This document shows, in pieces, positions 49,258 to 56,299 of a stretch of DNA of 64,000 bases. The position numbers and the translations under genes were made by a program. The notes beneath the pieces are model-generated. The model ran no database searches, had not been told where the DNA came from, and was given only the letters and a program-made list of their open reading frames with translations. The number at the start of each line of letters is the position of its first letter. Position 1 is the first letter of the stretch. Source of the DNA: an uncultured Oscillospiraceae bacterium (GTDB lineage: Bacteria > Bacillota > Clostridia > Oscillospirales > Oscillospiraceae); NCBI GenBank assembly GCA_934589705.1, contig CAKTOH010000004.1:62001-126000 (forward strand), written 5' to 3'.

Positions 49258-49263
49258 ACGCTC

Positions 49264-49292
49264 ATTATACCATGATCCGCTCCTATCGTCAA
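49264..49292 (-). promoter_or_regulatory. Antisense RNA promoter, module 1
   Basis: On the minus strand: TTGACG (complement of 49287-49292), 17-bp spacer, TATAAT (complement of 49264-49269). Confidence 0.8.
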
Positions 49293-49359
49293 GGGGTGGA
49301 TCATGGTGTTTGTTGGCATATCAGATACGCTTTAGCCGTTGGCTTTGCCGACACCGGGC

Positions 49360-49554
49360 TTAGACAGCAGCTTCCTTGATGACGGCGACGCCGTCCACCA
49401 GGTTGGCCATTTCCAGCGTCCCCTCCACAGCCATCTGACGTTCCATCAGATCGGTAAGGATCACCATGCCGTCCTTGCACTCAATGCGCATGACGTTTTT
49501 CATCATGATGGTCTCCGGAGTCAGCTTATTCTTGTAAACAGTAGACAGGCACAT
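49360..49554 (-). CDS. CooT-family nickel-binding protein
   Basis: 64 residues starting MCLSTVYKN, the family hallmark; in CooT of Rhodospirillum the Cys2 of the dimer binds Ni(II). Used in some bacteria for maturation of Ni enzymes such as CO dehydrogenase, but present in many genomes without it. It lies 12 bp after the His-rich protein gene on the same strand, so both form a metal-handling operon. Confidence 0.88.
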   Translation of the reverse strand: MCLSTVYKNKLTPETIMMKNVMRIECKDGMVILTDLMERQMAVEGTLEMANLVDGVAVIKEAAV

Positions 49555-49566
49555 AAGAAAGCCTCC

Positions 49567-49950
49567 TTATTCGTGCTCCAGGCTGGTCAGGACAACGCTC
49601 AGGCGCATGTTGCCCTTCTCAAAATCGGAAACGGCGGTCATCACCTGCTCATAGGCGGTGTGGTTGCCGGCCTTGTCCAGCTGACCGGCCAGGTCTGCCA
49701 GTTCCTTGGCGTGGGCGGCGTTGTGACCCACCATATACTTCATCAGGGCGGTCAGCTCCTCCATGGGGGTGTGCTCGCACTGGGAAGGACAGGTGCCGCA
49801 GCTGCCCTGGCAGTCGTGGTCGTGGTGATGGTCGTGCTCGTGATCGTGGACATACTCATGGGTATGGGTCACACCGTCATGGGTGTGCTCGTGGGTGTGA
49901 GGATGGTCATGGTCGTGAGGAAGACCGGTATGATCGTGATCGAGATGCAT
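49567..49950 (-). CDS. His-rich putative metal-binding protein
   Basis: 127 residues. The first 50 contain over 20 His in HDH/HTH repeats, then a Cys cluster (CQGSCGTCPSQCEH), then a helical domain (about 65-127, MEELTALMKYMVGHNAAHAKELADLAGQLD). The His-rich part resembles metal stores or chaperones such as HypB tails. ATG at 49950 with AGGAG upstream. Transcribed from 50242-50270 through a 285-nt leader formed by the cloverleaf array P2. With CooT next, nickel is the likeliest metal. Confidence 0.75.
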   Translation of the reverse strand: MHLDHDHTGLPHDHDHPHTHEHTHDGVTHTHEYVHDHEHDHHHDHDCQGSCGTCPSQCEHTPMEELTALMKYMVGHNAAHAKELADLAGQLDKAGNHTAYEQVMTAVSDFEKGNMRLSVVLTSLEHE

Positions 49951-49985
49951 AGAAATCAATCTCCTTTCAATGTTTTCTATATTAA

Positions 49986-50239
49986 TGTCTGCTGAATAAG
50001 CCGCTTTGCGGCTTATTCACGCACCGTCAGGTGCGTAATTCCATAAAAACGGCTCTTTGAAACCGTTTTTATGGAATTCAGACAGAAATCAATGCGTATC
50101 CGAATTGCATGGCGTTCCATGCAATTCGGCAGGTGCAAGGGTTTTGCACTTTTTAGCGCAAAACCCTTGCACCAGAACAACGCAAAAAATGCCTGAACGC
50201 CTTGACGTTCAAGGCGCTTTGCGTTGTTCCGTACGCATT
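49986..50239. repeat. Palindromic cloverleaf array P2 (two closed three-arm units)
   Basis: Unit 1: outer stem TGTCTG (49986-49991)/CAGACA (50079-50084) closing three adjoining perfect hairpins of 11, 7 and 16 bp. Unit 2: outer stem AATGCGTA (50091-50098)/TACGCATT (50232-50239) closing hairpins of 13, 16 and 11 bp, the last with an inner hairpin. Arms follow each other with 0-2 unpaired bases. No sequence match to P1 or E was seen. The array forms most of the leader of the His-rich gene. Confidence 0.8.
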
Positions 50240-50241
50240 AT

Positions 50242-50270
50242 ATTATAATACCGAATAAAGCCGGTGTCAA
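50242..50270 (-). promoter_or_regulatory. Promoter of the His-rich protein-CooT operon
   Basis: On the minus strand: TTGACA (complement of 50265-50270), 17-bp spacer, TATAAT (complement of 50242-50247). Transcription would start at the edge of array P2. Confidence 0.8.
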
Positions 50271-50291
50271 AACATTTATTTTTCACCGGAA

Positions 50292-50335
50292 ATCCCCCTG
50301 GGGGGCTTGCCTTTGAGGGTTGTCCCGTGTATAAT
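50292..50335 (+). promoter_or_regulatory. CsoR-family gene promoter with C-tract/G-tract operator
   Basis: The 17-bp ATCCCCCTGGGGGGCTT (50292-50308), identical to the complement of 26262-26278, runs directly into TTGCCT (50307-50312), a 17-bp spacer and TATAAT (50330-50335). C-tract/G-tract palindromes are the known sites of CsoR/RcnR regulators. It lies between this and the divergent promoter at 50242. Confidence 0.65.
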
Positions 50336-50344
50336 AAAGCGATA

Positions 50345-50481
50345 TGATACTGAACTCCAATTAAAATCTTTAAAAAAGATTTTAATTGCCTGAAGGGTAT
50401 GGAGTTCATATGAGACTTGTTTTGTGATTTCTTTCCTTATAAATCGCAAAACTGGCAGCGCCGTCAGGCGATGCCTTCCTG
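50345..50481 (-). repeat. Cloverleaf element E, partial copy left of element D
   Basis: Starts at the terminal TGATACT and continues nearly identical to the reverse complement of 17611-17784 up to GATGCCTTCCT, where the family-D element begins. The last hairpin and right terminus are missing. Confidence 0.8.
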
Positions 50482-50642
50482 GGGTCTATCTGAAAACCGG
50501 GAATATGACCAACAGCGAGGGATTTTTCGCCTGCTGAAGCCATTTTTCCGCAGGAATACTTTGTGTATTACAAGGGAAAATGGTGCACAGCAGGCGGAAA
50601 AGACCCGCTGTTTGGGCATGTTGACGGTTTTCAGATAGACCC
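50482..50642. mobile_element. Family-D miniature inverted-repeat element, copy 2
   Basis: 161 bp, terminal inverted repeats GGGTCTATCTG/CAGATAGACCC, inverted relative to copy 1 (7010-7170). It splits two partial copies of element E that overlap by about 135 bp of the same sequence. Confidence 0.8.
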
Positions 50643-50648
50643 TAAAAT
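50621..50648 (+). promoter_or_regulatory. Hybrid promoter at the end of element D copy 2
   Basis: TTGACG inside the element (50621-50626), 16-bp spacer to the element end, and TAAAAT (50643-50648) in the flank. It points at the CsoR-family gene. Confidence 0.5.
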
Positions 50649-50797
50649 CTTTAAAAAAGATTTTAATTGCCTGAAGGGCATGGAGTTCATATGAGACTTG
50701 TTTTGTGATTTCTTTCCTTATAAATCACAAAACAGGCAGCGCCGTCAGGCGATGCCTTCCTGATTAAAATTAAGATTTTAATCAGGAAATAGTATCA
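50643..50797 (-). repeat. Cloverleaf element E, partial copy right of element D
   Basis: Starts within the first hairpin (TAAAATCTTTAAAAAAG) and runs to the terminal AGTATCA. It repeats most of 50345-50481 and supplies the missing right end. Confidence 0.8.
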
Positions 50798-50817
50798 GAA
50801 AGAAAGGAGGGGGCGCA

Positions 50818-51165
50818 ATGTCCGATTTTTACGAGGAAGCTTTGAAACCGGAGCACGATCACGCCTACCTCCATGCCCATGGTATCGCCCACAGCCACGG
50901 TCATGTCCATGAGAACCAGCGGGCGGTGATCAACCGGCTGAGCCGGGCCATCGGCCACCTGGAGAAGGTGAAGCGGATGGTGGAGGAAGGCTACGATTGC
51001 TCCGAGGTGCTGATTCAGCTGGCGGCGGTGCGTTCTGCCCTGGACAACACCGGCAAGGTAATCCTGAAGGATCACCTGCGCCACTGCATGGTGGACGCGG
51101 TGGCGGCAGGGGATACCGAGGCCATCGATGACCTGTGTCAGGCCATCGACAAGTTTATGAAATAG
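50818..51165 (+). CDS. CsoR/RcnR-family metal-responsive repressor with His-rich N-terminus
   Basis: 115 residues. Residues 13-31 are a His-rich extension (HDHAYLHAHGIAHSHGHVH); then the all-helical family core: NRLSRAIGHLEKVKRMVEEGYDCSEVLIQLAAVRSAL. C61, H86 and C90 have the C-x24-H-x3-C spacing of copper-sensing CsoR, not the final His of RcnR. Neighbours (CooT, His-rich protein) and the shared operator at the metal importer point to nickel or cobalt, so the sensed metal is uncertain. AAAGGAGGG precedes the ATG. The leader contains E-D-E repeats. Confidence 0.85.
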   Translation: MSDFYEEALKPEHDHAYLHAHGIAHSHGHVHENQRAVINRLSRAIGHLEKVKRMVEEGYDCSEVLIQLAAVRSALDNTGKVILKDHLRHCMVDAVAAGDTEAIDDLCQAIDKFMK

Positions 51166-51204
51166 TCGGCCCGGTGCCCGGGCGGGCAATCCGTTTCCCG
51201 CAGT

Positions 51205-51355
51205 CTTCCTTGGCTCCCACTTTGTGGGAGCTGTCAGCGAAGCTGACTGAGAGGGTAAAACAAACCCTCTCCGCCCCCTGCGGGGCACCTCTCCCATAGG
51301 GAGAGGCGAGGCCCTCATCCGTCACGGCTTCGCCGTGGGGGAAAGGCTTTTGGAT
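51205..51355. repeat. Hairpin-row repeat (family F)
   Basis: Six short inverted repeats in a row: GCTCCCAC/GTGGGAGC, GTCAGC/GCTGAC, GAGGG/CCCTC, GCCCC/GGGGC, CTCTCCC/GGGAGAG and CACGGC/GCCGTG. Related to parts of 34150-34330. No gene. Confidence 0.6.
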
Positions 51356-51371
51356 TTCAAATACATATCTT

Positions 51372-51403
51372 CCCCCGATGCGGCTGCATCGGGGGATTTT
51401 TTT
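51372..51403 (+). terminator. Terminator of the CsoR-family transcript
   Basis: CCCCCGATGC (51372-51381) pairs with GCATCGGGGG (51386-51395), followed by ATTTTTTT. Confidence 0.85.
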
Positions 51404-51440
51404 CTGCGAATCCGGGCGGATTTTTACGATTATCGTTCGA

Positions 51441-51469
51441 TGGCGCAATCCGCCGCCCGCCGCTACAAT
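51441..51469 (+). promoter_or_regulatory. Possible promoter of the lysis-cassette operon
   Basis: TGGCGC (51441-51446), 17-bp spacer, TACAAT (51464-51469). The -35 box is weak. Confidence 0.35.
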
Positions 51470-51508
51470 GGCCTTACGGTAACAACCGAACAAAAGGAGG
51501 CTATGCGC

Positions 51509-52417
51509 ATGGATACAACCATTCCCTTATACGGCTTTGGCGGCGGAGGCGGCAGTGCCGGAGCGACTCTGACCGTCACCGCTCCGGCGGGGGTGACCGT
51601 CACCCTTACGGGGGGCGGCAAAACAAAAACCGCAACCGCTGATTCCGGCGGAAAGGCGGTTTTCCGGGGGCTGGAAACCGGCACCTGGACGCTGACCATC
51701 ACAGACGGTACGGACACGGCCAGCAAAACCGTGGAGATCACGGCAAATTACACCGAGGAAATTATGTTCTTCGCTGCCAATCTTCAAATCGTCTACCCGG
51801 CGGGGCTGGTCTGCAGGGCCACCGAGGGCGGCACCACCCTGACCGCCCCGGACACCACCGGCACCTGGAGCTGCACGGTGTATCACCGGGGTACCTGGAC
51901 ATTCACCGCCGGGGACTGGAGCGCGGAGGCGGAGATTGCCGCCAATGGCCAGACGGAGACGGTGCGTCTGGCCCGGTGGCTGGTGAAGGACGGGGTGCTT
52001 ACCGGGGAGGGCCTGTCCAACCCGCTGATTTCCGGTCGGTCGATGGCACCCACCCAGGAAACAGGATACGTCCAGATCCGCAACAGCCTGTCCGGCCAAG
52101 CGGCGGGTGTTCTGTCCGGGGAGGCTTTCGACCTGACGAACGCCGGCAAGGTGATTGCGGACGTGGACGTAACCACTGCCGGAAGCAGCAGCTCCGAGGC
52201 GAAATTCAACGGCGTCGGGCTGGTTCTGACCCGGAAGGCCGGCTACAGCAGCCTGAACAACGCCGCCGCTGGCATCGACCACGAGGCCATTACCCGTACC
52301 ACCGGGCGGCAAACCCTGACCCTGGACGCAGCGGAGGTCGCCGGAGCGTGGTACGTTGGCTTCGCCATCGGCGTGTCCGGCAATTTCAAGGTGTACGACC
52401 TGCGGCTGGAGGTGTGA
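51509..52417 (+). CDS. Phage-like structural or surface protein of the lysis cassette
   Basis: 302 residues from MDTTIPLYGFGGGGG. Rich in Thr/Gly/Ala. The first 90 residues resemble an Ig-like or carboxypeptidase-regulatory fold (ATLTVTAPAGVTVTLTGGGKTKTATADSGGKAVFRGLETGTWTLTI), the motif used by phage tail and baseplate proteins for surface binding; the C-terminal half is beta-rich with a carbohydrate-binding look. No signal peptide. AAAGGAGG precedes the start. Next to endolysin and holin genes, so probably phage-derived. Exact role unknown. Confidence 0.6.
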   Translation: MDTTIPLYGFGGGGGSAGATLTVTAPAGVTVTLTGGGKTKTATADSGGKAVFRGLETGTWTLTITDGTDTASKTVEITANYTEEIMFFAANLQIVYPAGLVCRATEGGTTLTAPDTTGTWSCTVYHRGTWTFTAGDWSAEAEIAANGQTETVRLARWLVKDGVLTGEGLSNPLISGRSMAPTQETGYVQIRNSLSGQAAGVLSGEAFDLTNAGKVIADVDVTTAGSSSSEAKFNGVGLVLTRKAGYSSLNNAAAGIDHEAITRTTGRQTLTLDAAEVAGAWYVGFAIGVSGNFKVYDLRLEV

Positions 52418-52421
52418 GCCC

Positions 52422-52967
52422 ATGACCAACCGGCAGAAGCAGAATCTGCTCCAATATCTGGGCTATTACCTGGCTGTTCCCGACGGCATCTGGGGCGAAA
52501 AATCCCGAGCCGCAACCAGATCCTTTCAGCAGGCCTGGGGTCTTCCCGCCAGCGGGGTCTTTGATGAACAGACGGAGGCGAAAATCCGGCAGGTCATCGG
52601 AGAAGGGGCGGAGCCGGAGCCTCCCGCCTGGTGGCAGGAAATCCCCCATTTCCGGCGGGCGGAATTTCGCTGTCCCTGCGGGGCCTGCGGCGGCTTTCCG
52701 GCAGAGCCGGAAGAAAAGCTGGTTCGGCTTGCCGAGCGGGTGCGCACGGCTTTTGACGCACCGGTGCTGATTTCCAGCGGGGTGCGTTGCCCGGCGCACA
52801 ACGCCGCCGTGGGCGGGGTGAAAAACAGCCGACACCTGCTGGGCAAGGCCCTGGACTTCCGGGTGAAAAATGTGTCCGGCGAGAAGCTGCTGGCCTATGT
52901 CCGGACGCTGCCCGTTCGCTACGCCTACCGGATTGACGGCAGCTTCGTCCACATGGACGTTGCCTAG
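52422..52967 (+). CDS. Endolysin: peptidoglycan-binding domain plus M15 peptidase
   Basis: 181 residues. An N-terminal peptidoglycan-binding helix bundle (about 5-60, YYLAVPDGIWGEKSRAATRSFQQAWGLPASGVFDEQT) is joined to a D-Ala-D-Ala/L-Ala-D-Glu peptidase of the M15 kind: SSGVRCPAHNAAVGGVKNSRHLLGKALDFRV and SFVHMDV carry the His/Asp/His zinc ligands. No signal peptide, so export would need the holin two genes downstream. Only 4 bp after the preceding gene. Confidence 0.87.
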   Translation: MTNRQKQNLLQYLGYYLAVPDGIWGEKSRAATRSFQQAWGLPASGVFDEQTEAKIRQVIGEGAEPEPPAWWQEIPHFRRAEFRCPCGACGGFPAEPEEKLVRLAERVRTAFDAPVLISSGVRCPAHNAAVGGVKNSRHLLGKALDFRVKNVSGEKLLAYVRTLPVRYAYRIDGSFVHMDVA

Positions 52968-52978
52968 GGGGTGAACCG

Positions 52979-53203
52979 TTGGAAGCGATTCTCACAGCCC
53001 TCATCGGCGGGGGCGTGACGCTGGTGGGGGTGCTGATCGCCAATTCCCGAACCCAGGCCGTCACGGAAACCAAGCTGGACGAGCTGACCCGGGAGGTTCG
53101 GGAGCACAACAATTTCGCCCGGCGAATGCCGGTGGTGGAGGAACAGATCAAGGTCATCAATCACAGAATTGAGGATCTGGAGGAATATCACAAGCCGAAT
53201 TAA
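52979..53203 (+). CDS. Small membrane coiled-coil protein of the lysis cassette
   Basis: 74 residues from a TTG start at 52979, with AGGGGGTGA upstream. One N-terminal membrane helix (AILTALIGGGVTLVGVLIA) followed by a charged coiled coil (ELTREVREHNNFARRMPVVEEQIKVINHRIEDLEEY). This layout is common in phage genes between endolysin and holin (XhlA-like or spanin-like accessory proteins). Role inferred from position. Confidence 0.7.
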   Translation: MEAILTALIGGGVTLVGVLIANSRTQAVTETKLDELTREVREHNNFARRMPVVEEQIKVINHRIEDLEEYHKPN

Positions 53204-53213
53204 GGAGGAAAAT

Positions 53214-53486
53214 ATGGAAAACATCACAATGCTCAATACCTGGATCAACCCCACAATTCTCGCCATCTGTCTGGTGGTGGGCTATGCGGTGAAGCATCTG
53301 CTGCCCAGGGTCAGCAACCGGCTCATTCCTGTGACCGTAGTTGTCGTGGGAATCATCACCGCCCTCTGGATGAACCAGTGGGGGGTTCTGACACCGGACA
53401 TTCTGCTCTCCGGAGCTCTCAGCGGCCTGGCATCCACAGGACTGCATCAGCTGTTCAAGCAGTGGATCGAGGGAAAAGCGGAATAA
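53214..53486 (+). CDS. Phage-type holin
   Basis: 90 residues, three hydrophobic segments (about 10-28, 36-50 and 60-78: INPTILAICLVVGYAVKHLL, LIPVTVVVVGIITALWM, ILLSGALSGLASTGLHQLF), positively charged C-terminus. It resembles small Firmicutes phage holins. AAGGAGG precedes the ATG. It ends the four-gene lysis cassette next to a duplicated terminator. Confidence 0.8.
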   Translation: MENITMLNTWINPTILAICLVVGYAVKHLLPRVSNRLIPVTVVVVGIITALWMNQWGVLTPDILLSGALSGLASTGLHQLFKQWIEGKAE

Positions 53487-53492
53487 CGCAAA

Positions 53493-53519
53493 AGGGCGCG
53501 GTGCTGTGCACCGCGCCCT
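53493..53519. repeat. Terminator hairpin, left flanking copy (27-bp direct repeat with 53701-53727)
   Basis: AGGGCGCGGTGC/GCACCGCGCCCT stem. An exact copy lies on the other side of the 181-bp element. This copy keeps the A-rich left flank but lacks a right T-tract. Confidence 0.85.
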
Positions 53520-53700
53520 GAGATTGTCAAAGAACCATGTCATTGCGAGCCAGTGCTCACACTGGCGTGGCAATCCCCCTGATATTCAAATATTTTCAAT
53601 CCTAAACCAGCAGCTTTTACGTTCAACCGGGGGATTCCCACACCAGTCTGCGGACTGGTTCGGAATGACACCGTATCTTTCGGACTTTTTTGACACGCTG
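53520..53700. mobile_element. Family-B 181-bp element, copy 2
   Basis: Exactly 181 bp, same orientation as 22458-22638, same ends (TGTCAAAGAACC...GTCATTGCGAGCCAG and CTGGTTCGGAATGAC...TTTTTTGACACGCTG). Flanked by exact 27-bp copies of a terminator hairpin between convergent genes. Confidence 0.85.
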
Positions 53701-53737
53701 AGGGCGCGGTGCTGTGCACCGCGCCCTCAATATTTTT
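53701..53737 (+). terminator. Terminator hairpin, right flanking copy
   Basis: Exact 27-bp copy (53701-53727) of 53493-53519. This copy keeps the T-rich right flank (CAATATTTTTT), so the two copies together hold what one bidirectional terminator would have had. Confidence 0.85.
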
Positions 53738-55191
53738 TACAGCTCGGGTTTGGAGGCCTCGTCGAAGAGAGCCTCCACCTGCGCGCCGGGGCCCTTCTTG
53801 TCCAGGACGGACACCAGCCAGGCGGCCAGCAGCCCCGCAAAGAAGCCGGGGACGATCTCGTAAATTCCGGTGGCGGACTTGGCCAGAATCAGCCACAGCA
53901 CGTCCATACCGGCACCCACGGCAATACCGGCCACGGTGCCGCCGAAGGTCAGCTTCTTCCAGAACAGGCTCAGCAGAATCACCGGGCCGAAGGCCGCGCC
54001 GAACACGCCCCAGGCGTTCTCTACCAGGCCCATAATGGAGCCGGAATTGGGATTGGAGGCGATCAGCAGTGCCACCACGGAAATGGCCATGACCACCAGA
54101 CGGCTGGCCCAGAGCATTTCCTTATCGGAGGCATTCTTGCGGATCAGGGGCTTGTAAACATCGCTGGCGAAGGCGGAAGAAGCGGCCAGCAGCTGAGAGT
54201 CGGCGGTGGACATGGCGGCGGAGAGAATGGCGGACAGCAGCAGTCCGGATACCAGAGCCGGGAAAATCCGCCGCACCATGGTGATGAACACCGTGGAGGA
54301 ATCCTCGATTTCGCCCAGGTACAGCCGACCGGCCACAGCGGTCAGGGCGGACATGACCAGAATAATTACCGTCCAGGAAATGCCAATGACGCTGGACTTG
54401 CGCAGCTCCTTCTCACTCTTGATGGACATGAAGCGGATGATGATGTGGGGCATTCCGAAATAGCCCAGACCCCAGCCCAGGCCGGAAATCACGTCCTGGG
54501 GAGTGGTGAACAGATGGAAGAAGCCCTCGGGCAGCTGACCGCCTACGGCGCCCTCCCCCTGGCCTACCAGTGCCAGGGCGAAAATGGGGGCCAGCAGCAG
54601 CGCCGCCAGCATGATCATGCCCTGGAAGAAGTCCGTCCAGCACACGGCGGAGAAGCCGCCCAGGAAGGTGTAGGAAATGATGATGAAGGCCGCCAGATAC
54701 ATGGCCGCGGTGGCGTCCATGTTCATCACCGTGTTGAACAGGGTGCCGCAGGCCTTGATGGAGGAGGCGGCGTAGACCGTGTAGGCTACCAGGAAAATCA
54801 CCGCGCACAGCACCTGAAGGGTCTTCTTTTCCTCCAGGAACCGGTTGGTCAGGTACTGGGGAATGGTGATGGAGTCCTTGGCGGCGATGGAGAACCGGCG
54901 CAGCCGGGGAGCCTCAAAAATCCAGCTCAGGGCGTAGCCGATGCCCAGGCCGATGGCAATCCAGGTCTGGCCGATGCCGAAGGCGTAAATGGAGGCGGGC
55001 AGACCCATGAGCACCCAGGCGCTCATGTCGGAAGCACCGGCGGACAGGGCGGACACCCAGGCGCCCATGTTCCGGCCTCCCAGAAAATAGTCCTTTTCGC
55101 CGGCGTCCTTGGATTTCAGGAAGAAAAACACGCCGATGCCCAACATAAACAGGAAGTAGGCAACGAATACCAGCATTTCGACAATGTTCAT
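53737..55191 (-). CDS. putP: Sodium/proline symporter
   Basis: 484 residues, about 12-13 membrane helices of the SSS family. PutP landmarks: DYFLGGRNMGAWVSALSAGASDMSAWVLMGLP near the N-terminus (Na+-binding region), IISYTFLGGFSAVCWTDFFQG, and SAILSAAMSTADSQLLAASSAFASD. The start at 55191 has GAGAGGG upstream. Divergent from a LysR gene; a perfect 11-bp inverted repeat lies in the leader. Confidence 0.92.
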   Translation of the reverse strand: MNIVEMLVFVAYFLFMLGIGVFFFLKSKDAGEKDYFLGGRNMGAWVSALSAGASDMSAWVLMGLPASIYAFGIGQTWIAIGLGIGYALSWIFEAPRLRRFSIAAKDSITIPQYLTNRFLEEKKTLQVLCAVIFLVAYTVYAASSIKACGTLFNTVMNMDATAAMYLAAFIIISYTFLGGFSAVCWTDFFQGMIMLAALLLAPIFALALVGQGEGAVGGQLPEGFFHLFTTPQDVISGLGWGLGYFGMPHIIIRFMSIKSEKELRKSSVIGISWTVIILVMSALTAVAGRLYLGEIEDSSTVFITMVRRIFPALVSGLLLSAILSAAMSTADSQLLAASSAFASDVYKPLIRKNASDKEMLWASRLVVMAISVVALLIASNPNSGSIMGLVENAWGVFGAAFGPVILLSLFWKKLTFGGTVAGIAVGAGMDVLWLILAKSATGIYEIVPGFFAGLLAAWLVSVLDKKGPGAQVEALFDEASKPEL

Positions 55192-55208
55192 AGAATTCCC
55201 TCTCTTCT

Positions 55209-55233
55209 GATACATGATAAAATATCATGTATC
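55209..55233. promoter_or_regulatory. Perfect inverted repeat in the putP leader
   Basis: GATACATGATA (55209-55219)/TATCATGTATC (55223-55233), spaced by AAA, about 20-40 nt after the putP start of transcription. Candidate operator or leader hairpin. Confidence 0.5.
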
Positions 55234-55256
55234 TATGCTATATTTGTGATGAAATT

Positions 55257-55285
55257 ATTATAATCCCTGATTCGACATTTTGCAA
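55257..55285 (-). promoter_or_regulatory. Promoter of putP
   Basis: TTGCAA (55280-55285, same on both strands), 17-bp spacer, TATAAT (complement of 55257-55262). Confidence 0.75.
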
Positions 55286-55319
55286 TCAAAAACTGCCCGG
55301 GGAGATTCACAAAAAACAG

Positions 55320-55348
55320 TTGCGATTCTGTGAAATATATGATAATAT
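55320..55348 (+). promoter_or_regulatory. Promoter of the LysR gene next to putP
   Basis: TTGCGA (55320-55325), 17-bp spacer, TAATAT (55343-55348); GATAAT with a 16-bp spacer is an equal alternative. Confidence 0.5.
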
Positions 55349-55393
55349 CAACAAGAAACTATGAAAAATCAGCATAGTAAAGAGGGATGGCAC

Positions 55394-56278
55394 ATGAGTC
55401 TGAAAAAATACGAAGCCTTTGTCCGCACGGTGGATCTGGGCAGCCTGACCAAAGCCGCCCAGGACTTGGGCTCGACCCAGTCCCGGATCAGCCATATTTT
55501 AAGCGATCTGGAATCGGAATACGGCTTTTGCCTGATGCGCAGAAGCCGGGGTGGCATTGAGCTGACCGAGGCCGGCCGGCTGGTGCTGCCGAAAATGCGG
55601 GAGATTCTGCGCCGGGAGCAGGAGCTTTCCGAGTGCATTCAGGAGATCCGCAATGCCAACGCCGGAACCGTCCGGATTGGCGTGTTCACCAGCGTGGCGG
55701 TTCACTGGCTGCCCGGGATGATCCGCAGCTTCCAGGCCGAGCACCCCGGAGCCAAGCTGGAAATGCGCAGCGGGGACTATCACGATGTGGATCAGTGGCT
55801 CCGGGAAGGCAGCGTGGATCTGGGTTTTGTGACCCTGCCCGGCTCGGGGGACATGCGACTCATTCCCCTGGCGGAGGATCCCTTGGTCGCCATTCTGCCG
55901 AAAGATCACCGGCTGGCGAAGCTGGAGAAAATTCCCACCCGGGAGCTGGAGGGAGACCCCTTCATCAGCCTGCTCCAAAGCTCTGCCCACGACATTCACC
56001 GGGCTCTGGACAACGCGGGCATTCACCCGGAAATTCGCTTCACCACCAAGGACGACTACGCCATCCTTGCCATGGTGGAGCAAGGATTGGGCATTTCCAT
56101 CGTGCCCAGTCTGCTCATTCGGGGCCGTGCCCAGAATCTGGCGGTGCGTCCCCTGGAACCCCAGGCCAGCCGGACCATTGCCCTGGCCATCCCCCAGGGG
56201 GAGGCTCTGCCGGTGGTCAATGCCTTCGCCCAGACTGCCATCGATTGGCTGAAGGAGAATTGGGAGTCTGCGCTATAG
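55394..56278 (+). CDS. LysR-type regulator divergent from putP
   Basis: 294 residues. Winged helix N-terminus (LKKYEAFVRTVDLGSLTKAAQDLGSTQSRISHILSDLE) and an effector domain (about 90-290, TVRIGVFTSVAVHWLPGMIRSFQAEHPGAKLEM; LAMVEQGLGISIVP). The start at 55394 has AAAGAGGG upstream; an ATG 33 bp earlier has a poorer site. Divergence from putP suggests it controls proline uptake. Confidence 0.87.
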   Translation: MSLKKYEAFVRTVDLGSLTKAAQDLGSTQSRISHILSDLESEYGFCLMRRSRGGIELTEAGRLVLPKMREILRREQELSECIQEIRNANAGTVRIGVFTSVAVHWLPGMIRSFQAEHPGAKLEMRSGDYHDVDQWLREGSVDLGFVTLPGSGDMRLIPLAEDPLVAILPKDHRLAKLEKIPTRELEGDPFISLLQSSAHDIHRALDNAGIHPEIRFTTKDDYAILAMVEQGLGISIVPSLLIRGRAQNLAVRPLEPQASRTIALAIPQGEALPVVNAFAQTAIDWLKENWESAL

Positions 56279-56299
56279 TCGGCAACAGTGTCTTACCCG

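Noticed and set aside
49986..50239. CRISPR array or NiCo riboswitch
   Set aside because: The hairpins differ in sequence and length, with no repeat-spacer periodicity, and the conserved NiCo core bases are not seen.
51166..53736. Complete prophage
   Set aside because: Only a lysis cassette is present; there are no capsid, terminase, portal, integrase or replication genes.
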